From the NCBI RefSeq assembly GCF_002797755.1, contig NZ_PGFI01000011.1:1426001-1490000 (forward strand): 64,000 nucleotides of DNA, in the 5' to 3' direction. This document shows positions 15,093 to 22,710 of the stretch, one piece after another (positions within the stretch are counted from its first letter, which is position 1; every line of letters begins with the position of its first letter). Position numbers and translations under genes: made by a program. The notes beneath the pieces are model-generated. The model did no database searches and had not been told where the DNA came from. It saw nothing but the letters and a program-made list of their open reading frames with translations. Source of the stretch: Brevirhabdus pacifica. GTDB lineage: Bacteria; Pseudomonadota; Alphaproteobacteria; Rhodobacterales; Rhodobacteraceae.

Positions 15093-15280
15093 AAACGCGC
15101 ATGGCGTGGCAAGATTTCCTGACCGATGAAGAGCGTGCTGAGCTTGAAGCCGCAGATGCGAAATTCGCTGAGGCGCAAAGGGCTTTGGAGCCGGTCAAGG
15201 CCGACAGGGATGCCACCTTGCGCAAGTTGAAAATCCGGTGCGATGCGCGGATGCGTCGCGCCAAGGAAAGCGACACATGA
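15083..15280 (+). CDS. Small early phage protein, 65 aa, coiled
   Basis: Starts MSIQTRMAWQDFLTDEERAE. ATG 15083 is preferred because an in-frame ATG at 15074 would sit in the predicted -10 region; neither has a good ribosome site, so a leaderless mRNA is possible, as for lambda cI from PRM. The charged helical product (DEERAELEAADAKFAEAQRA) has no helix-turn-helix, so it is not an obvious repressor. The start codon lies inside operator site 3. Its stop overlaps the next ATG. Confidence 0.55.
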   Translation: MSIQTRMAWQDFLTDEERAELEAADAKFAEAQRALEPVKADRDATLRKLKIRCDARMRRAKESDT

Positions 15281-15354
15281 CCTTTCCCTTGCCGATGGTG
15301 GCGGCCGAACAGAACGCAGCCAATGTGCGCAAGTCGCGCGCGAAGAGATCCTAG
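15277..15354 (+). CDS. Tiny coupled ORF, 25 aa
   Basis: MTFPLPMVAAEQNAANVRKS followed by five more basic or polar residues. The ATG overlaps the previous stop as ATGA, and an AAGGAG for the following gene begins just after its stop. It may be a real micro-protein or only a coupling ORF. Confidence 0.35.
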   Translation: MTFPLPMVAAEQNAANVRKSRAKRS

Positions 15355-15368
15355 AAAGGAGCGCAGCC

Positions 15369-15611
15369 ATGGTTGGCGGAAAAATTATTGAAATTATGCC
15401 GATTGGCAAAACGCCCGAGGGCCGCAGCGTTTCGCGCCTGTGGTGCGTTGACCGAAGCGGCGACGAGTGCGCTGTTCATGTCGAGGATGCGCCAGCAATG
15501 CCACTTTTGGGCGATGAAGTTTGGTGGCAGGCTGGCAAGGTCTATTGGGACCATGACCGCCGCGAATTGCGGAAGGTCGGCTACAGCTATGACCCCCGCG
15601 CTAAAGTCTGA
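15369..15611 (+). CDS. Small phage protein, 80 aa
   Basis: AAGGAG nine bases before ATG 15369. The product is a small beta-rich domain with a Trp-rich core (DEVWWQAGKVYWDHD). It belongs to the plus-strand early operon under the palindromic operators. No family recognised. Base composition is a little less GC-rich than the tail genes. Confidence 0.6.
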   Translation: MVGGKIIEIMPIGKTPEGRSVSRLWCVDRSGDECAVHVEDAPAMPLLGDEVWWQAGKVYWDHDRRELRKVGYSYDPRAKV

Positions 15612-15625
15612 ACAGGAGCGGACGC

Positions 15626-15829
15626 ATGGCGACGATTGAAGCCCTAAACCGAAGTCTGCGCATCATTCTGTTAGATGATGGGAAAACGTACCCGATCACA
15701 AATTGGTTCGACAACCACGGCAATGACTGTGACCCAGACGAAGCTGAATTTGCAGTTGCTGGGCCGGATGCAAACGGAAAGTGGTACACGATTGAGCTTG
15801 GTGCCTATTCGCACCTCGGAGTCCATTAA
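15626..15829 (+). CDS. Small phage protein, 67 aa
   Basis: CAGGAG precedes ATG 15626 by about ten bases. The product reads MATIEALNRSLRIILLDDGK at its start and contains NWFDNHGNDCDPDEAEFAV. It resembles its neighbour at 15369 in size and beta-rich character. The gene is clearly lower in GC than the host genes, in line with foreign origin. Last protein gene before the tRNA-like element and the attachment site. Confidence 0.6.
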   Translation: MATIEALNRSLRIILLDDGKTYPITNWFDNHGNDCDPDEAEFAVAGPDANGKWYTIELGAYSHLGVH

Positions 15830-15851
15830 AGCCGAGGTTCGGGGAACGACA

Positions 15852-15923
15852 GGGCCGCGTGGCGGAATGGTTAGACGCACTGCCTATGGCGGCACATTCC
15901 GGGTTCGACTCCCGGCGCGGCCC
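15852..15923 (+). tRNA. tRNA-Leu-like element with abnormal anticodon arm
   Basis: The ends pair as GGCCGCG with CGCGGCC. The D region GTGGCGGAATGGTTAGACGC follows the leucine tRNA pattern, and the T arm is perfect (CCGGG, TTCGACT, CCCGG). The middle, CTGCCTATGGCGGCA, does not give a normal 5-bp stem with a 7-base loop, and the long variable arm of a leucine tRNA is missing. At 72 bases it is either a degenerate tRNA, a mini-tRNA carried by the phage, or a tRNA-mimic. Anticodon cannot be assigned. Confidence 0.4.
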
Positions 15924-16047
15924 TGCCCCGGACGCAATGGATAGGAGGGAGCCGATCCCCCCGTGTCACAGTTTCCCCCTACGTTTCTGCTATGTCCCTG
16001 TGATCCGGCGTAGGCTAGGGCGTTGAAATCGCCCGGTGTCGGGACAA

Positions 16048-16102
16048 TTCAAAATCCCCCGGTGGCAACACCTTGTCGGTTCGAGTCCGACCTCGGGTAC
16101 CA
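16048..16102 (+). other. attR: 3' half of a tRNA-Leu(CAA) gene
   Basis: From the anticodon loop TTCAAAA (anticodon CAA) on, this is a normal leucine tRNA 3' half: stem TCCCC, variable arm GGTG-GCAA-CACC, T arm GTCGG-TTCGAGT-CCGAC, acceptor CTCGGGT, then ACCA. The bases to the left do not supply the 5' half (GCCCGAG would be needed). This is what remains at the far end when a phage integrates in a tRNA gene and restores it at the other end. The intact copy should lie at attL, left of the window. Confidence 0.75.
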
Positions 16103-16230
16103 ACATTCATCAGCAATCAATTAGCGTGACTGCCGCGACATCGCGGCCCGAACACAATGCCCGGCGCCCGATTGCACCGCCCGGCGCGGGGCGCTAGCTT
16201 GCGCCGACGTATTTCCTAGGGCCGGATCCC

Positions 16231-17040
16231 ATGCGCGCGCTGCTTGCCATTACCCTCATGCTGGGCCTTTCGGGGCTGGCGCCGTTGCCCGCCGGGGCGG
16301 GGCAGGTGAGCGTGGCCGCCGCCTCGAACGTGGTCGAGCCGCTGGAGGCCCTGGCGCCGATCTTCGCGGCCCGGACGGGCCACCGGGTCAGCATCATCAA
16401 CGGCTCCACCGGCAAGCTTTACGCCCAGATCCTGCGCGGCGCGCCTTTCGACGTCTTTCTTGCCGCCGACCAGGAACGGCCGGCCCTTCTGGAAAAGGCC
16501 GGTCTTACGGTGGGTCCCGCGCGGACCTACGCGCTGGGGCGGCTGGCGCTGTGGTCTTCGCGCCCGACTAAAGCGGCCAAAGAGGCCGAGGGGACAGGAA
16601 CCACCCCGCCCGACGACGCTGCGGTGGGCCAGATGCTCAAGGCGCGGCTTTCGGGGGATTTCGGGCGCCTGGCCATCGCGGATCCGGTCCTGGCCCCCTA
16701 TGGTCTGGCGGCGATGCAGGCATTGAAGGCGCTTGGGATGGACGAGGCCCTGTCGGACCGCCTGGTTCTGGGCGAGAATATCGGCCAGACCTTTGCATTC
16801 GTCGCCACCGGCAACGCGGGGCTGGGTCTTGTGGCGCTGTCCCAACTGCGCAGCCCGCGCCAGGACCTGAACGATCAATGGCTGGTGGTGCCCGACAGCC
16901 TGCACGATCCGATCCGCCAGGACGCGGTGCTTCTTGCGGGCGAGCGGGATCCGGCAGCCGCGGAATTCTTCGAGTTTCTTTTCAGCGACGAGGCCCGCGC
17001 CGTGCTGAGTGATTTCGGCTACGGAACCGATGGGGAGTGA
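16231..17040 (+). CDS. modA: Molybdate ABC transporter, periplasmic substrate-binding protein
   Basis: 269 residues with a signal peptide (MRALLAITLMLGLSGLAPLP, cleavage after about residue 24). VSVAAASNVVEPLEALAPIF and FDVFLAADQERPALLEKAG are typical of ModA, in which the early Ser residues bind the oxyanion. It captures molybdate (or tungstate) in the periplasm for ModBC. First gene of modABC; its end overlaps modB by eleven bases. No clear ribosome site is seen before ATG 16231. The gene lies right next to the prophage attachment site, with only 128 bases between. Confidence 0.88.
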   Translation: MRALLAITLMLGLSGLAPLPAGAGQVSVAAASNVVEPLEALAPIFAARTGHRVSIINGSTGKLYAQILRGAPFDVFLAADQERPALLEKAGLTVGPARTYALGRLALWSSRPTKAAKEAEGTGTTPPDDAAVGQMLKARLSGDFGRLAIADPVLAPYGLAAMQALKALGMDEALSDRLVLGENIGQTFAFVATGNAGLGLVALSQLRSPRQDLNDQWLVVPDSLHDPIRQDAVLLAGERDPAAAEFFEFLFSDEARAVLSDFGYGTDGE

Positions 17041-17737
17041 TCCGGCCAACAGCGCAGGGGGATGGGCGATCGACTGGTCGCCGGTCTGGCTGACCCTGCA
17101 CCTTTCGGCGTTGACGGCCGTGTTGCTGCTGGCGCTGGCGGTGCCGCTGGCCTGGTGGCTGGCGACCACCCGGGCCCGCATCCGCCCGCTGATCGAGGCT
17201 GTGACCGCGCTGCCGCTGGTTTTGCCACCGACGGTGCTGGGCTTTTACCTGCTGATCCTCTTCAGCCCCGACACGGGCCTTGGTGCAGCCTGGGTGCGGC
17301 TGACCGGCGAGACACTGACCTTTTCCTTCACCGGGCTTGTGCTGGCCTCGATGGTCTATTCGCTGCCCTTCGCGGTCCAGCCCCTGCAAACCGCGTTCGA
17401 GGCTGTGCCGCGCCCCCCGCTCGAGGCCGCGGCGACGCTGGGCGCGGGGCCGTTCGACCGTTTCCGCACCATTGTCCTGCCCCAGTCGCGACGCGGGCTG
17501 CTGACCGCGCTGGTCCTCAGCTTTGCTCACACTGTGGGAGAGTTCGGGGTGGTGCTGATGGTGGGGGGCAACATCCCCGGCCAGACGCGGGTCATCTCGA
17601 TCGAGGTCTACTCGGCCGTGGAGACGCTGGATTACGAGCGCGCGCACGTGTTGTCCTCGGGGCTGCTGGTCTTCAGCTTCCTGGTGCTGAGCGCGGTCTA
17701 CGTCCTCAACCGCAGGGGGCGGCGCGATGTGTTCTGA
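17030..17737 (+). CDS. modB: Molybdate ABC transporter permease
   Basis: 235 residues from ATG 17030, whose start lies inside modA; an in-frame GTG at 17009 is less likely. Five hydrophobic segments are visible, with the ABC permease loop EAAATLGAGPFDRFRTIVLP and the ModB-typical GEFGVVLMVGGNIPGQTRV. It forms the membrane channel that pairs with ModC and receives molybdate from ModA. The 3' end overlaps modC by eleven bases, so the three proteins are probably made in coupled fashion. Confidence 0.92.
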   Translation: MGSDPANSAGGWAIDWSPVWLTLHLSALTAVLLLALAVPLAWWLATTRARIRPLIEAVTALPLVLPPTVLGFYLLILFSPDTGLGAAWVRLTGETLTFSFTGLVLASMVYSLPFAVQPLQTAFEAVPRPPLEAAATLGAGPFDRFRTIVLPQSRRGLLTALVLSFAHTVGEFGVVLMVGGNIPGQTRVISIEVYSAVETLDYERAHVLSSGLLVFSFLVLSAVYVLNRRGRRDVF

Positions 17738-18773
17738 GCTGATCCTCGAATTGGCGCTGAGGCGGCCGGGCTTCGATCTTGCGGTCGATCACGCCATTGC
17801 CCTGCGCGGGGTGACGGCCGTCTCGGGACCCAGCGGCAGCGGCAAGACCAGCCTTTTGCGCGTCATCGCCGGGCTGGAGCCGGGGGCCACTGGCCACGTC
17901 AGCGCATTCTGCGAGGAATGGCAGGGTCCGAAGGTCGGGCTGATGCCCGCTTGGCGCCGCAGGGTCGGCTATGTCTTTCAGGAAGCTGCCCTTTTCGACC
18001 ACATGAATGTTGCGCGGAACCTCGACTACGGGCTGGAGCGGCGGCGCGCCGGCCCCTCCGGCGGCGCCGGGCAGCGCGGACCCGAGCGGGACGCGATCAT
18101 CGACACGCTGAGGCTGGAGCGGCTTCTGGATCGCATGCCCGGGCGGCTGTCGGGGGGCGAGCGTCAGCGCGTGGCCCTGGGCCGTTGCCTGATGTCGGCA
18201 CCCCGGCTGATCCTGCTGGACGAGCCGCTGAGCGCAGTCGATCACGCCAGCCGGTCCGAACTGATCCCCTATCTTCAGCGCAGCCTTGCGCTGGCGGGGG
18301 TGCCGGCGATCCATGTCTCCCACTCGCGCGCGGAGTTGCGCAAGATGGCCGACAGGGTCCTGCGGATGGATGCGGGACGCATCACCGCCAGCGGCGGATC
18401 GGAGCTGTTGCTGCCCGAAGGGGCGATCCTGCTGGATGCCCGGGTGCTGGAGGTTGGGCCCGAGGGCACGCGGCTGGACATCGGCCATCTGGGCCAGCGG
18501 CTGGACCTGCCGCCGGGGGCCGAGTTCCAGTTGATGGTGCGGCGGGACCAGGTCGTGCGGATCAGCGGATCCGAAGCCGGGGTCGCGGCGGCGGGGCGTA
18601 TCGAGGCGCGGGTCGCGCCCCCCGGTCCCGACGGCATGCCCCTGCTGGAGGTGGCGCGCCAGGCGCTGGCCCTGCCGCCGGTCGCGGGCCCCCAGGAGAC
18701 GCCCGCGCCGGGCGAGGCGCTGACGCTGGCGCTTGCAGGCTATGAGGTGCTGCCGCCGCGCGCGGCGGACTGA
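17727..18773 (+). CDS. modC: Molybdate ABC transporter ATP-binding protein
   Basis: 348 residues. Walker A GPSGSGKTS (about 34-42), Q-loop YVFQEAALF, signature LSGGERQRVALGR, Walker B LILLDEPLSAVD, then a His switch HVSHSR. The last 120 residues match a TOBE/MOP-type regulatory domain, as in ModC. It energises molybdate import. The 3' end overlaps a convergent nucleotidyltransferase gene by 34 bases on the opposite strand. The linker after the Q-loop contains a Gly/Pro-rich insertion (RRRAGPSGGAGQRGPERD). Confidence 0.92.
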   Translation: MCSELILELALRRPGFDLAVDHAIALRGVTAVSGPSGSGKTSLLRVIAGLEPGATGHVSAFCEEWQGPKVGLMPAWRRRVGYVFQEAALFDHMNVARNLDYGLERRRAGPSGGAGQRGPERDAIIDTLRLERLLDRMPGRLSGGERQRVALGRCLMSAPRLILLDEPLSAVDHASRSELIPYLQRSLALAGVPAIHVSHSRAELRKMADRVLRMDAGRITASGGSELLLPEGAILLDARVLEVGPEGTRLDIGHLGQRLDLPPGAEFQLMVRRDQVVRISGSEAGVAAAGRIEARVAPPGPDGMPLLEVARQALALPPVAGPQETPAPGEALTLALAGYEVLPPRAAD

Positions 18774-19402
18774 CCTCCGTCGGCGTCCTGATCGTCCGGG
18801 TTGCCGGCGCGCCAGCGTTCCCAATCCTCAGGCGTGTCCAGATCCTCCGTCGCGCGGGCGCCGGGCAGGGGGACGGGCAGGGGCGGTTGGGCCTGGGACC
18901 GGATAATCGCGACCGCACCCCTGTCGTCGCTCAACCCCGAGAGGGCCGGGAAAAGGGCGGCGGGAAAGATGACCGGGTGGCCCGGGCGGCCATTGTCATC
19001 GGTGCCGCGAAGGATCCGGTCGGGGTTCTCCAGGTGGGCCTGTGCCATTGCGCGCACCTCCTCCCGCCCGATCCCTGGCATATCCCCCAAAAGAACCATC
19101 AGTCCCGACGCCTCCGCAGGCAGCTCCGCTGCCCCGGCGGCGAGGGAGCGGCCCATCGCCACCACCCCCTCGGGCGCCCGGATCGTCGAAAGGGGCAGGC
19201 CGGCAAGCACCTCTGCCCGTCCGGCACCGAAGGGCGCGTCCGGGGCCGGCAACACCACCCGCAGGGGCAGCCCGGCCGCGATTGCCGCCTCGGCCAGGCG
19301 GCGCAACACGGGCACGCCCGCAACCTCTTCCAACAGCTTGTCGGCCCCTCGCATCCGCGCGGCGCGGCCGGCGGCAAGGATCAGGGCGTGTAGCTGGGAC
19401 AT
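18740..19402 (-). CDS. MobA/MocA-like NTP transferase, molybdenum cofactor family
   Basis: 220 residues from the ATG at 19402, chosen because CGGAG lies about nine bases upstream; an in-frame ATG at 19417 lacks a site. The nucleotide-binding signature LILAAGRAARMRGADKLLE and the metal site LLGDMPGI are those of MobA-like transferases (MocA cytidylyltransferase, MobA guanylyltransferase). NGRPGHPVIFPAALFP fits the MocA/CoxC branch, which makes the cytosine dinucleotide form for xanthine dehydrogenase-type enzymes. Its position head-on to modABC supports molybdenum metabolism. Substrate nucleotide is not certain. Confidence 0.8.
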   Translation of the reverse strand: MSQLHALILAAGRAARMRGADKLLEEVAGVPVLRRLAEAAIAAGLPLRVVLPAPDAPFGAGRAEVLAGLPLSTIRAPEGVVAMGRSLAAGAAELPAEASGLMVLLGDMPGIGREEVRAMAQAHLENPDRILRGTDDNGRPGHPVIFPAALFPALSGLSDDRGAVAIIRSQAQPPLPVPLPGARATEDLDTPEDWERWRAGNPDDQDADGGQSAARGGSTS

Positions 19403-19503
19403 CGGATGCTCCGTCATGTCATGGGCATGGTGGGCGCGGGCCGGGCGGCGGTCACGCGGCCGGAAGCCTGCGACAGGCGCGCGGGCTTTGCAACCGCGCC
19501 CCC

Positions 19504-21384
19504 TCAGCGGCTGAGGCTGGGCGCGCCTTCGCTGTAGTCGCGGAAACGCTCGACCAGGTTGCGGTTGTAGCGGCTGAAGATGCGGGCCGGCAGGTCGCCG
19601 CCCGATATGCCGCGCATGGTCTTGCCCTCGGCCGGGCCGATCCAGACGCCGGTGGTCAGATCGTCGGCGGTGAAGCCGATGAACCAGGCATCGCGGTTTT
19701 CCTGGCTGGTGCCGGTCTTGCCGAAGGCGCGGCCCCCGACGAAATCGGCGTTGCGCCCCGTGCCCTCGGTCACGGCCATCCGCAGCATGCGGCGCATGGC
19801 GTCGATGCTGGTGGGGGAGGCGACGGCGCGCGACCGCTCGGGCGGGGCGCCGAAATGCACTCGGCCGAAGGCACCCAGAACGGCGCGGATGGCGCGGGGA
19901 TGGGGCACGCGCCCGCCGGCGGTCAGCGAGGAATAGGCGGCGGTGTTGCGCAGCAACGTGGTCTCGGCCGCCCCCAGCACGACCGAGGATCCGGGCGTCC
20001 CCTTCGCCACCATCCCCAGCCGCGCCGCCATCTCTGAGATGCGGCGCATGCCCACGTCCTGGGCCAGGAACATGGTGCAGACGTTGCGCGACTGGGCCAG
20101 GCATTGATCCATGCGGATGCTGCCCAGATAGCGGTCATCGGCGTTGCGCGGCTCGAACGGGCCGGTCAGGGCGTCGCGGCTGTCCTGGACGGCGTAATCC
20201 ACCTGCCACCGGGCTTCGAGCGCGGCAAGATAGGTGGCCAGCTTGGCGGTCGAGGCGGCCTGCCGTTCCCCTTGGGTCGCGATGTTGAAGGTCGAGCGGC
20301 CGTAGTCCCGCCCGCCGTAAAGGGCCACGATCCGCCCCTCGCGATCAAGGGTGACGAGCGCCGCGCGCCGGGCGCCCGAGGCGCGCCGCTCGGACATCTC
20401 GCCCTCGACCACCAGACGGGCCTGGTACTGGGCGATGGGGTCGAGGGAGGTGACGATGCGGTACCACCCAGGCTTGCTATCGAAGCCCAGTTCGCGGAAC
20501 TCGGCCAGCAGGTGATCTTCGATGAAACGGTCGCGGGCGGGGCGCTTGCGCGGGCCGTCGGGCAGGGCCGCGGCGATGTCCACGCGCAGGCTGGCGGGGA
20601 TGTGGCCGGCCCGGCGCATCAGGTTTACCACCGTCAGTGCCCGGCCGGCGGCGGCCTGGGGGTGTTCGATCGGCTGGTAGGTGGTCGTGGCTTTCAGCAT
20701 GCCGACCAGCAGGGCCGACTGCGCCAGGCTCAGATCGGCAGGCTCGACCCCGAAATAGACCTCGGCCGCGTCACGCAGCCCGAAGACCGGCACCCCCCGG
20801 ATCGAACCGAACCGCACCCGGCTGAGATAGAGGCGCAGGATGTCGTCCTTGCTGTAGAGGCTTTCGATCCGCCAGGCGAACATGGCCTCGTGGATCTTGC
20901 GCTGGATCAGGTCGTAGTCGCCTGTCAGGGCGGATTTGGCCAGCTGCTGGGTCAGGGTGCTGCCCCCTTCGGCAAAGCCGGTGGCGGCGGCACGGACCAG
21001 CGCGATGGGATCGACGCCGCCATGATCGAAAAAGCGCCGGTCCTCGGTCGCGACAAGTGCGTCGCGCACCATCAGCGGGATCTCGTCGTCGCGCAGGGTA
21101 CGGTTACAGTTGCACTCGGCAAGGCCAAGACCCTGGGGCGTGACCTGCACCAGCATCAGCGGCCGCGACAGCGCCGCGCGCAGGCCCGCGTCGTCAAGAC
21201 GGGTCACCTGATACCAGATCAGGCCAAGGTAGATCCCCAGCGCCAGGCTCAGCCCCAGTCCGACCCTGAGCAGCAGTTTTACTAGTCCGAAGATCACCGG
21301 GGAAAATCTCTTGTCTGGTCGATCGGCTGATTGGGGCGGCAAGCAGGCCGCCGGGCTTCTCCCGGATATAGTCCTTTTGCGCAC
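19504..21384 (-). CDS. Class A penicillin-binding protein (glycosyltransferase-transpeptidase)
   Basis: 626 residues. One transmembrane helix (about 31-58) is followed by a GT51 domain with EDRRFFDHGGVD (Glu114) and GGSTLTQQLAKS (140-151), then a transpeptidase domain with STAK (nucleophile Ser378, Lys381), QSRNVC and GKTGTSQ. It polymerises and cross-links peptidoglycan in the periplasm. The domain order is that of PBP1-type proteins, somewhat short, resembling PbpC or the smaller alphaproteobacterial 1A proteins but without an obvious C-terminal PbpC extension. The N-terminal 30 residues may be an over-extension; a GTG at codon 30 is an alternative start. Confidence 0.88.
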   Translation of the reverse strand: MRKRTISGRSPAACLPPQSADRPDKRFSPVIFGLVKLLLRVGLGLSLALGIYLGLIWYQVTRLDDAGLRAALSRPLMLVQVTPQGLGLAECNCNRTLRDDEIPLMVRDALVATEDRRFFDHGGVDPIALVRAAATGFAEGGSTLTQQLAKSALTGDYDLIQRKIHEAMFAWRIESLYSKDDILRLYLSRVRFGSIRGVPVFGLRDAAEVYFGVEPADLSLAQSALLVGMLKATTTYQPIEHPQAAAGRALTVVNLMRRAGHIPASLRVDIAAALPDGPRKRPARDRFIEDHLLAEFRELGFDSKPGWYRIVTSLDPIAQYQARLVVEGEMSERRASGARRAALVTLDREGRIVALYGGRDYGRSTFNIATQGERQAASTAKLATYLAALEARWQVDYAVQDSRDALTGPFEPRNADDRYLGSIRMDQCLAQSRNVCTMFLAQDVGMRRISEMAARLGMVAKGTPGSSVVLGAAETTLLRNTAAYSSLTAGGRVPHPRAIRAVLGAFGRVHFGAPPERSRAVASPTSIDAMRRMLRMAVTEGTGRNADFVGGRAFGKTGTSQENRDAWFIGFTADDLTTGVWIGPAEGKTMRGISGGDLPARIFSRYNRNLVERFRDYSEGAPSLSR

Positions 21385-21417
21385 GGGCGCAGAATTTTCT
21401 GCGCCCGTGCCGTAACG

Positions 21418-22710
21418 CTACCTTTCGGGAAGCAGGCCGCGCGGGCTGAAACGCAGCACCACGAGCAGGATCACGCCCATGGTCAGCAGGCGCATGTGGG
21501 CCGCTGACTCGATCAGGTGCTGGCGCAGCGGATTGCCGCCGTCCATGCCCGAGGTCACCAGCTCCATCACCCAAAGGCCGATGGGTTCGACCTGGACCCA
21601 GAGGAACCAGATCAGGAAACCGCCCAGCACCGCGCCCAGGTTGTTGCCCGAACCGCCGACGATCACCATCACCCACACAAGGAAGGTGAAGCGCAGGGGC
21701 TGGTAGCTGCCGGGGGTCAGCTGACCGTCGAGCGTGACCATCATCGCCCCCGCGATACCGCAGATGGCCGAGCCCAGCACGAAGATCTGCAGATGCCGCG
21801 CGGTCACATCCTTGCCCATGGCGGCGGCGGCGGTCTCGTTGTCGCGAATGGCGCGCATCATCCGTCCCCAGGGCGAGTTCAGCGCCATCTGCGCCAGCCA
21901 CAGCAGCGCCAGCAGCACCAGCGCGAACAGTCCCGCATAGGCCAGCTTGACCGTGATCGACGAGGCGGTGACCGGATCGATTCCCCAGTCGCGGGCCCGC
22001 GCCACGAAGCTTTCCGAGGATTGCAGGTCCACCTCGTAGGGAACGGGTCGGGGCAGGCCGATGACGTTCTTGACGCCCCGGCTCAGCCAATCCTCGTTCT
22101 TGAGAACGGCGATGATGATCTCGGCGATGCCCAGCGTCGCGATCGCCAGATAGTCCGAGCGCAGCCCGAGGGCAGTCTTGCCGATGGCCCAGGCCGCACC
22201 CGCTGCCAACAGCGCGCCCGCGGGCCAGCCCAGCAGCACCGGCAGGCCCAGACCGCCCAGATAGCCGGTGGAGGAGGGGTTCACCGCCTCGATCGCCTCG
22301 ACCGCCGGGTCGAGTATCGCGCGGAACAGGAAGAACCCGACGACCAGCACCGCGACCGTTGCCAGGGCGCGGGACCAGCCCGGGCGCATGGCGCGCCGCA
22401 GGGCGATGGTGGCCACAACAGCCCCGGCGCCTGCCAGCAGCGCCAGCAGGATGCGCGGACCGCCGGCGGACCAGGCGTCGGGCGTGGGCGGCATGCCGAC
22501 CAGCACGGCGGCCAGACCGCCAAGCGCCACGAAGCCCACGACGCCCACGTTGAACAGGCCCGCATAGCCCCATTGCATGTTGACCCCCAGCGCCATGATC
22601 GCGCTGATCAACCCCATGTTGAAGATCCCCAAGGCGACGTTCCACGACGAGGTGAAGCCGGTGACGACGAACAGCAGCCCCACCAGGGCAAAGAGAAACA
22701 CGGTGCGCAT
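21418..22710 (-). CDS. livM: Branched-chain amino acid type ABC permease LivM
   Basis: 430 residues from ATG 22710, which shares a base with the livH stop (TGATG). About ten hydrophobic segments, with the LivM motif LALRSDYLAIATLGI-like stretch (LGLRSDYLAIATLGIAEII) and the EAA-type loop MRAIRDNETAAAAMGKDV. It forms the inner membrane channel with LivH. The protein is larger than usual (300-350 residues) because of extra hydrophobic sequence between about 80 and 190. The true substrate may be amino acids, urea or amides; the family does not decide. Confidence 0.88.
   Translation of the reverse strand: MRTVFLFALVGLLFVVTGFTSSWNVALGIFNMGLISAIMALGVNMQWGYAGLFNVGVVGFVALGGLAAVLVGMPPTPDAWSAGGPRILLALLAGAGAVVATIALRRAMRPGWSRALATVAVLVVGFFLFRAILDPAVEAIEAVNPSSTGYLGGLGLPVLLGWPAGALLAAGAAWAIGKTALGLRSDYLAIATLGIAEIIIAVLKNEDWLSRGVKNVIGLPRPVPYEVDLQSSESFVARARDWGIDPVTASSITVKLAYAGLFALVLLALLWLAQMALNSPWGRMMRAIRDNETAAAAMGKDVTARHLQIFVLGSAICGIAGAMMVTLDGQLTPGSYQPLRFTFLVWVMVIVGGSGNNLGAVLGGFLIWFLWVQVEPIGLWVMELVTSGMDGGNPLRQHLIESAAHMRLLTMGVILLVVLRFSPRGLLPER

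Larger units (their letters stand above)
1..16102. mobile_element. Right part of a siphovirus-type prophage (left end outside window)
   Basis: Tail, tail-tip, fibre, lysis and small early genes run without a host gene from the left edge to a tRNA-Leu 3' fragment ending at 16102. The order tail tube, frameshifted chaperone pair, tape measure, minor tail proteins, gpJ-like tip protein is the lambda-type layout. Just after 16102 a molybdate transport operon begins. No integrase, repressor, terminase, portal or capsid gene is visible, so the element must extend left of base 1. It is not the Rhodobacter gene transfer agent cluster, because the fibre, lysis and early control regions are those of a normal temperate phage. 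The boundary is inferred from the tRNA fragment. Confidence 0.9.

Noticed and set aside
15966-16003. TCACAG / CTGTGA inverted repeat near attR as an integrase arm site
   Set aside because: Only six bases per arm with a 26-base gap; easily chance and no integrase gene is present to relate it to.
1-16102. Gene transfer agent cluster
   Set aside because: The tail genes are followed by fibre, lysis, early control and an attachment site, as in a temperate phage.
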